Origin: Rapidithrix thailandica
GTDB taxonomy: Bacteria > Bacteroidota > Bacteroidia > Cytophagales > Flammeovirgaceae
NCBI RefSeq assembly: GCF_039710355.1
Contig: NZ_JBDKWZ010000026.1
Span: 1 to 64,000 of the forward strand
Reading direction: 5' to 3'
DNA: 64,000 nt
Of the stretch, positions 42,505 through 52,720 are shown in pieces. Position 1 is the stretch's first letter, and each line of letters starts with the position of its first letter. The notes under the pieces are model-generated. The model saw only the letters and a list, made by a program, of their open reading frames with translations, had not been told where the DNA came from and searched no databases. Made by a program: the position numbers and the translations under genes.

Positions 42505-45500
42505 ATGAAAACAAACTTACCAGGTGTTCTATTCAGAATCAATAAATGTGCTTTGTATAGCATCGTGTTTCAAGTTCTGTTTCATTCATTTGCCATTGCC
42601 ACCGACAAAGTTTCCCCCAAAGAAAGCCTGGAAGAAATCACAACTTCCATAGGTTTTGATAAAGTAAAACTCGGAGAAGCTCTCCGGGTACTTGAAAAAG
42701 CTACCGGTTTTCAATTTACTTACCGCGAAAGCAAAATCCCAAAAACCACCGTCACGATTAAGAAAGAGAAAAGGTCTTTGGCCGATTTGCTCCGATCCAT
42801 TTCCGGGCAATCCGGAGTGGCTTTCAAACGGGTGGACAACATTATCTATGTAAAACCAATAGAAAAAGCCGGGGAAATCATTATAGAACTGCCCACGGAA
42901 AAAGAAGTAAGTATTTCAGGAAAAGTAACGGATGAAGGCGGAGAGCCCTTGCCCGGGGTCAATATCTTGGTAAAGCAAACGACCATTGGAACGGTGACGG
43001 ATATCGATGGCAATTACCGCTTAAGTGTACCGGAGGATGCAACCACATTAGTCTTTTCATCTGTGGGATACATGAGCAAAGAAGTGGAAATCAATCACCG
43101 GAAAGTGATTGATATGGTGATGGATACAGACACGAAAACGCTAGACGAGATTGTGGTCGTCGGATATGGAACACAGAGAAAAGTAAACCTCACAGGAGCC
43201 GTCAGCACGGTAAATACCGAAGAATTGGAAGGCCAGCCGGCGATCAATGTCGCCTCTTCACTGCAAGGACGTATGCCCGGGGTCTATATCACCCAAAGCT
43301 CCGGTTTGCCCGGGCGGGAAGGTGTGGATATATTGATCCGGGGAGTGGGCACGATGAACAATTCCAACCCCATGATTTTAATTGACGGGCTGGAGTCTAC
43401 ACAAGCCGCCTTGTCTGCCATCAATCCCAATGATATCGAAAACCTGAGTGTGTTAAAAGATGCCGCGGCAGCTTCTATTTACGGCACCCGGGCCGCCAAT
43501 GGAGTCATACTGGTGACGACCAAACGGGGAAAAGGCAAACCCACCATCTCGTATAATGCCAGCTTTGGCGTGCAAAAAGCCACCCGGCTTCCCGACCACG
43601 TATCTTCCGCAGACTATGCCCGCTTGTTAAATGAAGCCAATATCAATGAAGGAAAGGCCCCGATATACACCGATGATGAAATCCGGAAATTTGAAACCGG
43701 CGAAGATCCCTTTAACTACCCTAATACTGACTGGGTTGATCTAATGTTTTCCAAAGCAGGCTTTTATCACAATCATGATGTAAGCCTTTCCGGAGGAAGC
43801 GACATGTCAAAATACAGAATTTCGCTGGAGTACCTTGATCAGGATGGGATTATGGAAGTCAGCAATCACAAACGCTACAACCTGCGGATCAATCTCGACA
43901 ATAAAGTTACGAAGTGGTTGAACATGGGTTTGAATGCCAGTCTCACACACAATGACTTTTTGGAGCCCGTGCCTTCCATTCAGAACGGAGTGCGAGAGTT
44001 TTTCAGACAGGCCAATATGATCCCGCCTACTGTTGCCAACAAGTATGAGGATGGCACCTTTCAAGCCTGGTCCAATGGCAATCCTATTGCCTGGTTAGAT
44101 GCCGGAAGTAATTTACGAAGAAAAAACTACAATTTTTTAGGCAGTATTTTCGGAGAAGTAACCTTAATGGAAGGCCTTACCTTGAAAGGAATAATGGGTG
44201 CTAACTTTAGTCTGGATGATGACAAAAGACATAAAAAGGTAGTGCACTATGGAGACGGTACTACACAAGGCCCTACCCAAGTCACCGATGTCAACAGGCG
44301 CAACCGGACCATTTACTTACAGAGTTATCTCAATTATGAAAAAACCATCCGGGCCCATGAATTCAAAGTGATGTTGGGGGTTTCCAGCCAGTCGGAAGAG
44401 TACAATGAAAATTCCGCTTTCCGGAATAACTTTCCGTCCAACGAGCTCAATCAACTGGATGTAGGAGATATTGAAGGAATGCGCAACGGAGGAAATGCCT
44501 TTGAAGTAAAGCTCGCTTCCTACTTCGGGAGGGTCAATTATATTCTGGCAGGCAAATACCTTTTCGAAATCAACACCCGGATAGACGGCTCTTCAAAATT
44601 TGCACCGGATTACCGTTGGGGAACCTTCCCTTCATTTTCCGTTGGTTGGAGGGTTTCCGAAGAGCGTTTTATGAAAGCTATCAACTGGGTGGAAGAACTG
44701 AAAATCAGGACTTCCTGGGGAAAATTAGGAAACCACAACATCGACAACTATCTCTACATTGCCCGGTTTGCCCTCGGTCAAAACTACCCCTTTGGCGGAG
44801 GGATGCACAGCGGTGCCGCCCAAGTAGTTGCAGATGTTCCGGACATTAGCTGGGAAACATCCACCGAATTTAACATCGGAATAGATGCCGGCTTTTTCAA
44901 CAACAAGCTTTCTCTAAGTCTTGATTACTACAACCGCCTTACCGAAGATATTTTAGTCAATGTACCGGTATCCGTAGTGTATGGCCTGCCGGCCCCCACT
45001 GTCAATGACGGTTCTATGAGAAACCGGGGAATAGAAGTCTTATTGACTCACCGAAATGCCATTGGCCAACTGAACTACAGTGTCTCCGTAAACGGCACTT
45101 ACAATAAAAACAAAGTGATACGCCTGGCAAACCCCTCCAAAGGCGGTTTGATTCGAGTAGAAGGAGAACCCTGGAACTCTTACTTCGGATACGAACATAT
45201 CGGCTTTCATCAGACGGATGACGATGCAGATTCAGAACCGCATATTGCCGGCTTGCCAGTGAAAGCCGGAGACTTGAAATACAAAGACCAGGACGGCAAT
45301 GGTGTAATTGATGACAACGACCGGGTAGTGTTGGGAAATACCATTCCGGAATTTACCTACGGATTGAGTATTACCATGGACTATAAGGGCTTTGACCTCT
45401 CAGCTTTCTTTCAAGGAGCCGAAAAGGTATACCGTACCTTGGGAGGTAATATAGAATGGCCTTTTGCCGACGGAGGTTCTGCTTTAGCAGCCCATTTGGA

Positions 45501-45855
45501 CCGTACCCTTGTAGAAAACGGAGCCATTGTAAAAGAAGGACATTACCCCCGCACCTTATTGGGAGGACCCAGAAATCTCAATGCCCAGATGAGTTCTTTT
45601 GTCGTGCACGATGCCAGTTACCTCCGGATGAAAAACTTGCAGATTGGCTATAACCTTCCCAAAACACTGCTTGAAAAAATTCACTTGTCCAAAGCCAGGA
45701 TCTATGTAAGCGGACAAAACCTGTTCACCATTACTTCGTTTCCTTCGGATTTCGATCCGGAAGTGTATGGCGACTGGACCACTGCAAGCGGCTCGGCCAA
45801 CTACCGGTACCCTCAAGTGAAATTTTATATGATGGGATTCAATCTAACCTTCTAA
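42505..45855 (+). CDS. SusC/RagA-family TonB-linked outer-membrane receptor with STN domain
   Basis: A 1116-residue outer-membrane transporter. After the signal peptide (about 1-33) comes a secretin/TonB N-terminal (STN) domain (about 45-125; 'LGEALRVLEKATGFQFTYRES'), a carboxypeptidase-regulatory-like domain (about 135-212; 'SISGKVTDEGGEPLPGVNI'), a TonB box-like region ('DEIVVVGYGTQRK'), the plug (about 230-350; 'NVASSLQGRMPGVYI', 'DAAAASIYGTRAANGVILVTTK') and the beta-barrel. It imports oligosaccharides together with SusD, and the STN domain signals to FecR. susD follows after 7 bp. Confidence 0.95.
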   Translation: MKTNLPGVLFRINKCALYSIVFQVLFHSFAIATDKVSPKESLEEITTSIGFDKVKLGEALRVLEKATGFQFTYRESKIPKTTVTIKKEKRSLADLLRSISGQSGVAFKRVDNIIYVKPIEKAGEIIIELPTEKEVSISGKVTDEGGEPLPGVNILVKQTTIGTVTDIDGNYRLSVPEDATTLVFSSVGYMSKEVEINHRKVIDMVMDTDTKTLDEIVVVGYGTQRKVNLTGAVSTVNTEELEGQPAINVASSLQGRMPGVYITQSSGLPGREGVDILIRGVGTMNNSNPMILIDGLESTQAALSAINPNDIENLSVLKDAAAASIYGTRAANGVILVTTKRGKGKPTISYNASFGVQKATRLPDHVSSADYARLLNEANINEGKAPIYTDDEIRKFETGEDPFNYPNTDWVDLMFSKAGFYHNHDVSLSGGSDMSKYRISLEYLDQDGIMEVSNHKRYNLRINLDNKVTKWLNMGLNASLTHNDFLEPVPSIQNGVREFFRQANMIPPTVANKYEDGTFQAWSNGNPIAWLDAGSNLRRKNYNFLGSIFGEVTLMEGLTLKGIMGANFSLDDDKRHKKVVHYGDGTTQGPTQVTDVNRRNRTIYLQSYLNYEKTIRAHEFKVMLGVSSQSEEYNENSAFRNNFPSNELNQLDVGDIEGMRNGGNAFEVKLASYFGRVNYILAGKYLFEINTRIDGSSKFAPDYRWGTFPSFSVGWRVSEERFMKAINWVEELKIRTSWGKLGNHNIDNYLYIARFALGQNYPFGGGMHSGAAQVVADVPDISWETSTEFNIGIDAGFFNNKLSLSLDYYNRLTEDILVNVPVSVVYGLPAPTVNDGSMRNRGIEVLLTHRNAIGQLNYSVSVNGTYNKNKVIRLANPSKGGLIRVEGEPWNSYFGYEHIGFHQTDDDADSEPHIAGLPVKAGDLKYKDQDGNGVIDDNDRVVLGNTIPEFTYGLSITMDYKGFDLSAFFQGAEKVYRTLGGNIEWPFADGGSALAAHLDRTLVENGAIVKEGHYPRTLLGGPRNLNAQMSSFVVHDASYLRMKNLQIGYNLPKTLLEKIHLSKARIYVSGQNLFTITSFPSDFDPEVYGDWTTASGSANYRYPQVKFYMMGFNLTF

Positions 45856-45862
45856 ACATCCG

Positions 45863-47446
45863 ATGACAATGAAAAAATATATATGCATATACATGGCTAT
45901 CATCGTACTTAATGCCTGTACTACGGATTACCTGGATGTATCGCCCTTAAATGAGGTTTCCGATGCAACTTTTTGGAAGACCGAAGAAGATGCGGAATTG
46001 GCCTTGGCCGGATGTTACAATATGTGGGAAACCTGGAGTAACATTATCTTTCTGGATGCCATGAGCGACAATGCCTACGATCAGCATTTTGCCTGGCAAT
46101 TGCTTGGGAACGGCCAATTCCTGCCTTCTACCTATTTCCCCAATTGGTACGACTCCAATACAGCCCGTTGGTTTTTGTACACTAAAATCAGAAAGTATAA
46201 CAGTTTTTTGATAAAAATTGACGGAGTAGAAATGGATGAAGATCTGAAAGAACAGTACAAAGCCGAAGTCCGTTTCCTCAGGGCTTACGACTATTTCAAC
46301 AAAGCCATGTTCTACGGAGACATTCCTTTGGTCACAAAAATATTGCCACCGGATGCCATTGTTGCACGAACGCCTGTTGCGGAAGTCAATCAATTTATCT
46401 TAGAGGAATTAGCAGAGATCAGCACGCTGTTACCGGCACAAAATAACATTGCATCGGGAGGGCATATTACTGCCGGTGCGGCCCTTGCTTTAAAAGCCCG
46501 CTTGGAATTGTACCTGGGTATGTACGAAGAAGCTATGGAAGATGCGCAAAAAGTCATAGACATGGATTATGAATTGTATCCGGACTACAGGAACCTGTTT
46601 TTACCGGGTAACGGAGAAAATAACAAGGAAGCGATTTTACAAATTAACTATATCAAAAACTTCATTCCCAATCGCTTTTTCCCTCAGTTATTTATGCCCC
46701 GGACAGAAGGGGGTTGGTCTACTCTGAATGGCACCAAAAGTTTGGTCGATACCTATGAAATGCTCAGTGGCAAACCCATTGACGACCCTACTTCCGGCTA
46801 TGATCCGGATCAACCTTTTGCCAACCGCGACCTCCGGCTGGCCATGACCTTGAACTATACCGGGCAAGAATGGAATGGCAGGTACTACAACGCCTTGGAT
46901 CAATTTCTACCGGATGGCAGTAAAAACCCTGATTATCACAACGAAGGAAATGCCTCCCGGGCAGGAATGAATATCAAAAAATATATCAAACCGATTTCAT
47001 TATCTGACAACCAACTGTACGATGTCAATGTACAGGTCATCCGGCTGGCGGAAATGTATCTTACCTATGCCGAAGCCGCGGTAGAACTGGGCAAAAATAC
47101 CGACTATGCCCTTACCTTGATTAACCAACTGAGAGACAGAGGGGGACTACCACCTGCCGCCAACCTCACCCAGGCATTGGTGCGCAGAGAAAGAAGGGTA
47201 GAATTGGCCTTGGAAGGTTTGAGGTTCTTTGACATCAAACGATGGGACATCGGTGCTACAGCACTGAATGGCCCTGTATACGGCAGCCCTTTGGGTTCCT
47301 TGAACTATAACACCGGTGAAGTAACCTGGTCTTCCGAACTCATCAAGCTAGAAGACCGCACTTTTTATCCCGAACGAAACTATCTGTTGCCTATTCCGCT
47401 CTATGAGATTGATGTTTCCGGCATGACACAAAACCCTGGTTATTAA
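45863..47446 (+). CDS. SusD/RagB-family glycan-binding lipoprotein
   Basis: The 527-residue product has a lipobox 'IIVLNAC' and the SusD N-terminal sequence 'DYLDVSPLNEVSDATFWKTEEDAELALAGCY'. Four TPR-like helical pairs form the scaffold ('EVRFLRAYDYFNKAMFYGDIPLV', 'EAAVELGKNTDYALTLINQLRDR'), and the C-terminal 'RRERRVELALEGLRFFDIKRW' block is diagnostic. It acts as the lid that captures glycan over the SusC barrel. The ATG at 45869 is an equally good start. A pair of weak hairpins follows before the enzyme genes. Confidence 0.95.
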   Translation: MTMKKYICIYMAIIVLNACTTDYLDVSPLNEVSDATFWKTEEDAELALAGCYNMWETWSNIIFLDAMSDNAYDQHFAWQLLGNGQFLPSTYFPNWYDSNTARWFLYTKIRKYNSFLIKIDGVEMDEDLKEQYKAEVRFLRAYDYFNKAMFYGDIPLVTKILPPDAIVARTPVAEVNQFILEELAEISTLLPAQNNIASGGHITAGAALALKARLELYLGMYEEAMEDAQKVIDMDYELYPDYRNLFLPGNGENNKEAILQINYIKNFIPNRFFPQLFMPRTEGGWSTLNGTKSLVDTYEMLSGKPIDDPTSGYDPDQPFANRDLRLAMTLNYTGQEWNGRYYNALDQFLPDGSKNPDYHNEGNASRAGMNIKKYIKPISLSDNQLYDVNVQVIRLAEMYLTYAEAAVELGKNTDYALTLINQLRDRGGLPPAANLTQALVRRERRVELALEGLRFFDIKRWDIGATALNGPVYGSPLGSLNYNTGEVTWSSELIKLEDRTFYPERNYLLPIPLYEIDVSGMTQNPGY

Positions 47447-47661
47447 ACTACAATTCCCTTGAAGCAAGAGAAAGGGAGTGTTGGGTGGTTAATAAAACAC
47501 ATATAAGTCGGTACCTATAATTAGAGAAAAGTAAGAATGTTAGCCACTTCAACCTTCCTTTCCTTGATAAGAAAAAACAAGCTTGTCAAGCGCTTTTTGC
47601 AATTATAAATCAACTAACTTCCTCTCCTTGGTCAGGGGCATATTTACAAAAGGTAATTAGC

Positions 47662-47711
47662 AAGGGGGCTAGAACAAACCCTTGTACAACCGTTGATTTC
47701 ACAGCCCCCTT
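47662..47711 (+). other. Long-loop hairpin between susD and the enzyme genes
   Basis: AAGGGGGCT (47662-47670) and AGCCCCCTT (47703-47711) form a 9-bp stem around a 32-nt loop, followed by a T/C-rich stretch. It may be a weak terminator or an RNA-stability element that sets apart the expression of susCD and of the enzymes. The 425-bp gap (47447-47871) holds no gene. Confidence 0.4.
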
Positions 47712-47871
47712 TGCCCTTTTCTATATAGGAGGGGAAGTTTTGAACTTATTTTTTCAGGAACCTGAACCAGGGATACCGATGGACCTTAATCCGTTTGAAA
47801 AGATTTGTTCTACCAACCAAATAGCCAATTCCAGACTTCTCTAAATATTTTACCATTGCATCAACATCAGT

Positions 47872-49179
47872 ATGAAATGCTTCATAAAACAAACAATACT
47901 TCTCCTGACCGCCTCAAGTCTATACATTTCAGCAATGGGGCAACAAACCTCTCAAGCATCAGGTATTAAGGAAGAATATCCGGTCTTTCAAATGCAGGAG
48001 TTTCATCTACGTAACGGACTGCCCAATATCTTCCACAAAATAGAACATCAAAGGCAAGTCCGTATCGGGTATATTGGCGGCAGCATTACCGCAGCGGAAA
48101 ACGGCTGGCGTGCGCTTACCTTTCACTGGTTCCAACTGACGTTTCCCCATACGGCATTCTATCAGGTCGATGCAACGGTTGGAGGGACAGGTTCCGGCTT
48201 GGGTGTCTTTCGCATGGAAAGGGATGTACTTTCTCAAAAGCCGGACCTGCTTTTTGTGGAATTTGCCGTCAATGATGCCAGTGAAACCCGGGAGAGTATA
48301 CTCCGTTCCATGGAAGGCCTGATTCGCAAAACCCGGATTGCCCTTCCTCATACGGATATCTGCCTGGTATATACTACTGCAACTCCTTTTTGTGAAGACT
48401 TGGCAAAAGGCAAACCCCATCTTGCTTCGGAAGCCATGGAAGAACTTGCCCGGCATTATGGCATTCCGTCCATTCATATGGGAATGGAAATTGCCCGCTT
48501 ATATGCCCAAGGCAAGCTAACCCTCACCGCCCCCGCAGAGGAGAATGCCCGGACCATCGTTTTTACCGATGATAACTACCACCCTCTGACGGAATCGGGC
48601 CATCCCTTATACGCCAGTGTCGTTGTAAAATACCTGAACGAAATGCGTAAAGACTCCAGGAAAAAAAAGTATTTCCTCCCTTCTCCTTATGTAAAAGACC
48701 ATTGGCAACAAGCTCGTATGCTGGAAGTGTCGCAAACCGAATTACAAGGAGACTGGACAAGCCTTTCGGAAGAGCAAGATCTCAACAGAGAATTTGAAGC
48801 GTTTGTGGGAGGCTACCCACCTCTTGTGTATAAAGGGCAACCCGGAGCCGTGATGACGTTTTCTTTCAAAGGACATATCCTGGGGTTTTACGATTGTGTA
48901 GGTCCAAAAACCGGACTCATCGAGCTAAGCATCGATGGAGAAAAACAGGAAATCAGTCGGTTTGACCGCTGGTGCAAAGACTTTCGAAAACATAATTTCT
49001 TTGTAAAAGAACTCCACGAGGGGGTGCACAAAGTGGAAATAAAGGTACTTGACAAAACCATTGACAAAGCCGCAGAACTTCGGAAGAAGGGAGTCAAAAT
49101 GCAAAACCCGGAAAAATTCGCCGAAACCAACTGGTATCCGGTCAGCCTCTTGATCGTTGGAAAGCTCCTAAAACAGTAA
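47872..49179 (+). CDS. Exported SGNH/GDSL hydrolase, putative carbohydrate esterase
   Basis: A 435-residue protein with signal peptide (about 1-23, ends 'SAMGQ'). SGNH blocks are present: block I 'IGYIGGSIT' (Ser nucleophile), block III 'VEFAVNDAS' (Asn), and block V 'DDNYHPL' (Asp and His). After the catalytic domain (to about 255) comes a beta-rich region of ~170 residues. In polysaccharide loci such enzymes usually remove acetyl or other ester groups from glycans. It is the first of four co-directional enzyme genes after susCD. Confidence 0.85.
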   Translation: MKCFIKQTILLLTASSLYISAMGQQTSQASGIKEEYPVFQMQEFHLRNGLPNIFHKIEHQRQVRIGYIGGSITAAENGWRALTFHWFQLTFPHTAFYQVDATVGGTGSGLGVFRMERDVLSQKPDLLFVEFAVNDASETRESILRSMEGLIRKTRIALPHTDICLVYTTATPFCEDLAKGKPHLASEAMEELARHYGIPSIHMGMEIARLYAQGKLTLTAPAEENARTIVFTDDNYHPLTESGHPLYASVVVKYLNEMRKDSRKKKYFLPSPYVKDHWQQARMLEVSQTELQGDWTSLSEEQDLNREFEAFVGGYPPLVYKGQPGAVMTFSFKGHILGFYDCVGPKTGLIELSIDGEKQEISRFDRWCKDFRKHNFFVKELHEGVHKVEIKVLDKTIDKAAELRKKGVKMQNPEKFAETNWYPVSLLIVGKLLKQ

Positions 49180-49216
49180 ATACAACAACATTTATTTCAT
49201 CAACCCGGTAGAGACT

Positions 49217-51061
49217 ATGAAGCTTCATAAGATTTCACCCAAAAAAAGAAACTCCATTCGAAAGCTCATTAATCCACTGTCATTCCGCTCGAAAAAGCAA
49301 TTAATACTTTTGACACTGACCATATGGTTCAACGGAATGGTCACTTTCGGACAAACCACCTTGTATGTATCTCCATCCGGTAATGGTCAGGAATTCGGCA
49401 AAGAGCAACCTGGCAACTTACTGGATTTACCGGAAAAACTCCGGACCTTGAATCAACGTGAAGAAGGAGTTATCCGGGTTTTATTTTATGGAGGAGAATA
49501 TGCTTTGTCAGCAACCTGGCACCTCACTGAAAAAGAAGCGGGGAATGAACTTAATACAATTATTCTTGAAGGCATAAAAGGAGAAAAAGTCAGCATCTAC
49601 GGGGGGCAAAGAGTGACGAAGTGGCAAAAAGCCGGAAAGGGGATTTACAAGGCTAAACTTCCGGCATCCGCTGAGTTCAGACAATTATATGTAAATGGCA
49701 AAATGGCCATCAGAGCCAGAACTCCCAACCGGGATAACGATCAGCATTTCGGCCCTTATTACCGGGTGCTAGGGTTTGACAAACAAACCATCTGGGTCAA
49801 TGCCTCCGAAATCAGTGCATGGCGCGACTTCCAAGAAGTGGAGTTGGTCTTGCACCAACATTGGTTTCATAGCCGGATCAAGCTTGCTTCGTTTGAAGTC
49901 ACAGGAGAAAAAGCTTTGATAACCCCGCTCCCCCCCACCGGGGAATATGTACTGCAATTGTACCCTTCTATGATGGAACCCGGCAAACCCTATTACTTTG
50001 AAAATTCCATTGAATTTTTAGACCAGGGAGGGGAATGGTATTTAAGCAAAGCAGAAAATACCTTGTACTATAAACCTCGCCCCAAAGAAGATATCCATAG
50101 CCTTGAAGTGGTTTACCCCCGGGTGAATACACTTTTTGCCATTAATGGAAAAGGCAAGGCCCCTGTCTACAATCTCACATTGAAAAACTTACAATTTGCA
50201 TATGGCAATTGGACATTGCCCGGTAAAGAAGGGGTTCTCTCCAATCAAGGAGTTCAAGCAAGGGGGTATTATGGGAAAAGAGGTTTTCCAGGCTTGGTAC
50301 AAGCGGCCTTTGTCCGGAATTTAAAAATTAAAAATTGCCACTTTACCGGGGCAGGAGCCAATGGCATTGTGTGGAACAAAGGCGTGCAAGACAGTGAAAT
50401 TGTTTCTTGTCATCTCGATCAGATCAGTGCCAACGGAATTATTATCGACACATATAAGCGACATACTCCTCCTGATAGTTTGGCCTGTAAAAACAATCGC
50501 ATTGATAACAACCTGATTGAAAATATTGGCTTGCATTACACCAATGGCATGGGAGTAATTGCCCACTTCGTGGAAAACCTTGTAGTGGAATCCAATGAAA
50601 TCCGCTATGGCAGATACACCGGAATACAAATAGGCAACCACCGGGGTAACCACCTGAGTTTGTTAAGCGACAACCTTATCAGGTCTAATAATATCCATCA
50701 TGTAATGCAGCTACACGATGACGGAGGAGCCATCTATACCCTCAGTCCTCAACCCGGGACGAAAATCCTCCGCAATTGGGTCCATGATTATGGCCGAAGC
50801 CCATGGGCAGATGACTTTCCGGTCAATGGCATTTTCCTGGATAACCATAGCTCTCATATTCTGGTACAGGACAACGTGTTATCCAACTTTGCCCCCGATA
50901 TTTTCCGCATCAAAGAACAATGCGCGGATGGGGCGGAAACCTGGGGTAATGTCTTGATCAATAACAATACACAAAATCAAGAAATCATTTCGCAGGCCGG
51001 CATAAAAGGCCAGGTCGGTCTATTGGACTTAAAGGAAAAGGAAGCGGAAGACAGCCAATAA
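49217..51061 (+). CDS. Right-handed parallel beta-helix glycosidase-like protein (GH141/GH120-like)
   Basis: A 614-residue exported protein. A long basic n-region precedes a hydrophobic segment at about residues 29-42 and a cut after 'TFGQ'. 'LYVSPSGNGQEFGKEQPGN' opens the mature protein, as in GH120/GH141-type beta-helix enzymes. Beta-helix rungs run from about 300 to 590 ('NLKIKNCHFTGAGANGIVWNKG', 'NLVVESNEIRYGRYTGIQIGNH', 'RSNNIHHVMQLHDDGGAIYTLS'). 'HDDGGAIYT' and 'DNHSSHILVQDN' contain acidic residues fit for catalysis. GH141 includes fucosidase and xylanase activities; which one applies here is not known. Confidence 0.78.
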   Translation: MKLHKISPKKRNSIRKLINPLSFRSKKQLILLTLTIWFNGMVTFGQTTLYVSPSGNGQEFGKEQPGNLLDLPEKLRTLNQREEGVIRVLFYGGEYALSATWHLTEKEAGNELNTIILEGIKGEKVSIYGGQRVTKWQKAGKGIYKAKLPASAEFRQLYVNGKMAIRARTPNRDNDQHFGPYYRVLGFDKQTIWVNASEISAWRDFQEVELVLHQHWFHSRIKLASFEVTGEKALITPLPPTGEYVLQLYPSMMEPGKPYYFENSIEFLDQGGEWYLSKAENTLYYKPRPKEDIHSLEVVYPRVNTLFAINGKGKAPVYNLTLKNLQFAYGNWTLPGKEGVLSNQGVQARGYYGKRGFPGLVQAAFVRNLKIKNCHFTGAGANGIVWNKGVQDSEIVSCHLDQISANGIIIDTYKRHTPPDSLACKNNRIDNNLIENIGLHYTNGMGVIAHFVENLVVESNEIRYGRYTGIQIGNHRGNHLSLLSDNLIRSNNIHHVMQLHDDGGAIYTLSPQPGTKILRNWVHDYGRSPWADDFPVNGIFLDNHSSHILVQDNVLSNFAPDIFRIKEQCADGAETWGNVLINNNTQNQEIISQAGIKGQVGLLDLKEKEAEDSQ

Positions 51062-51162
51062 CAGCACAAAACGGCAATAGAAAGGCCTTTCACTATTCAA
51101 AAAACCTTCAAGGGTTTTAGCGATTAACTATGGATCATCTACTTAATAACCATTTATGAATC

Positions 51163-52632
51163 ATGAAAAAAATAGTTGTCTTATTATTCGTTCTTTCACT
51201 TGCTTGTACGCCCAATGAGCAATACAAGCCTCCTAAAAAGTTGTATGAACCTACTTTAAAATCCATCCGGGCCCACCAAAGCCCCGAGTGGTTTGACGAT
51301 GCCAAATTCGGAATGTTCATCGATTATGGAATTTACTCGGTTCCCGGCTGGGCTCATCAACGGGAAGACGATGGCCCTATGTACCCCGATTGGTACTTAC
51401 ACGATATGTATAGAAAGGAGGAGTGGATCGACTATCACAAAAAAGCCTGGGGGGAGGACTTTCATCGCGATGATTTTATTCCCATGTTCACCGCCGAAAA
51501 TTTCGACCCGGAAGGCTTGGTACAACTGGCTGAAAAGGCAGGAATGAAATATGTCGTTCCCTTTTGTAAACATCACGATGGCTTTTGCCTATGGCCCAGC
51601 AGCTTTACCGAAAGAGATGCCAAAGACATGGGACCTAAAAAAGACCTGATCAAACCGATAGTAGAGGCATGTAAAAAAAGAGGCTTGAAATTCGGTTTTT
51701 ATTTTTCTTTGGAAGAATGGGAATACCCGGTTATCCAGAATGGGGAAAGCATGGTGCGTATTTGGGAAAACAAAGGAGTGCCTCCCATTTATGTACCGTT
51801 TGATGAAAAAGAAATGGAAGGTAAAATCTCCGGAAAAAAGCCTGTCGACAATTTTTTCAGCGATTATATCATCCCTCAGGCAAATGAGTTTATCGACCTG
51901 TACGACCCCGATTTGATTTGGTTTGATGGAGAATGGGACACCCCTATTGAGGATATGAAAACCCCGGAAATCGTAAGCTACTATTACAACCAGGCTGCAG
52001 GACGGAAAGAAGTGGCCGTCAATGACCGCATGGGAAAAGGGGTACGGTTCAGAGTGGGAGATTTTTTTTCCAGTGAATACCACTCCCTGGAATCCAACCA
52101 ACCCAAAATCGTACATAAATGGGAGGAGATTCGCGGTATCAGTCAGTCCTACGGCTACAACTGGCAAGATACGGATGAGAATGTACTGAGCATGGATGAG
52201 TTTATCGAGATGTTTGTCAAGATTGTCTCGGAAAACGGCAATTTGCTACTGATTGTCAACTTAGACGGCAAAGGGGCACTTCCGGATTATCAACGTACCA
52301 GGCTGGAAGAAATCGGTGAATGGTTAAAAATCAACGGAGAAGCGATTTATAAAACCAAACCCTGGCTGGTATCACATGAAGGAGACAACCTCCGGTTTAC
52401 CCAAAGTAAGGATGAAAAATATGTATATGTCATTTGTAATGAATGGCCGGGTCGGCAAGTCATCATTGAGTCGGTGTTCCTGGGTACAGAGTCGAAAATC
52501 AACATGTTGGGCTCAGACACCCCTCTTCAATGGAGCTATGACGGCAAAAAAGTAATTGTCGAAATCCCGGAATCCTTAGAGAATCAAAAACCCTGTAACT
52601 ATGCGTATGTATTAAAAATAGAATTAAGTTAA
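51163..52632 (+). CDS. Alpha-L-fucosidase, glycoside hydrolase family 29, lipoprotein
   Basis: The 489-residue protein has a lipobox 'LSLAC', so it is membrane-anchored. The GH29 catalytic barrel is clear: 'WFDDAKFGMFIDYGIYSVPGWA', 'KYVVPFCKHHDGFCLWPS', 'LKFGFYFSLEEW', and 'DLIWFDGEW' with Asp255 as the likely nucleophile. 'ENGNLLLIVNLDGKGALP' follows, and a C-terminal beta-sandwich ends the protein. It should release alpha-linked L-fucose from the imported or surface-bound glycan. Confidence 0.92.
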   Translation: MKKIVVLLFVLSLACTPNEQYKPPKKLYEPTLKSIRAHQSPEWFDDAKFGMFIDYGIYSVPGWAHQREDDGPMYPDWYLHDMYRKEEWIDYHKKAWGEDFHRDDFIPMFTAENFDPEGLVQLAEKAGMKYVVPFCKHHDGFCLWPSSFTERDAKDMGPKKDLIKPIVEACKKRGLKFGFYFSLEEWEYPVIQNGESMVRIWENKGVPPIYVPFDEKEMEGKISGKKPVDNFFSDYIIPQANEFIDLYDPDLIWFDGEWDTPIEDMKTPEIVSYYYNQAAGRKEVAVNDRMGKGVRFRVGDFFSSEYHSLESNQPKIVHKWEEIRGISQSYGYNWQDTDENVLSMDEFIEMFVKIVSENGNLLLIVNLDGKGALPDYQRTRLEEIGEWLKINGEAIYKTKPWLVSHEGDNLRFTQSKDEKYVYVICNEWPGRQVIIESVFLGTESKINMLGSDTPLQWSYDGKKVIVEIPESLENQKPCNYAYVLKIELS

Positions 52633-52720
52633 ACCAACAGTTTCCCTCTTTGATTTGTAAAGAGGGAAACGTAACTTTTATCTCTCTGAACATCAGCACA
52701 CTTCACCAGAAATAAACACC

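Noticed and set aside
42239..42508. 89-codon frame between fecR and susC
   Set aside because: Very basic first half, no family resemblance, overlaps the susC start, and such gaps normally hold the susC promoter.
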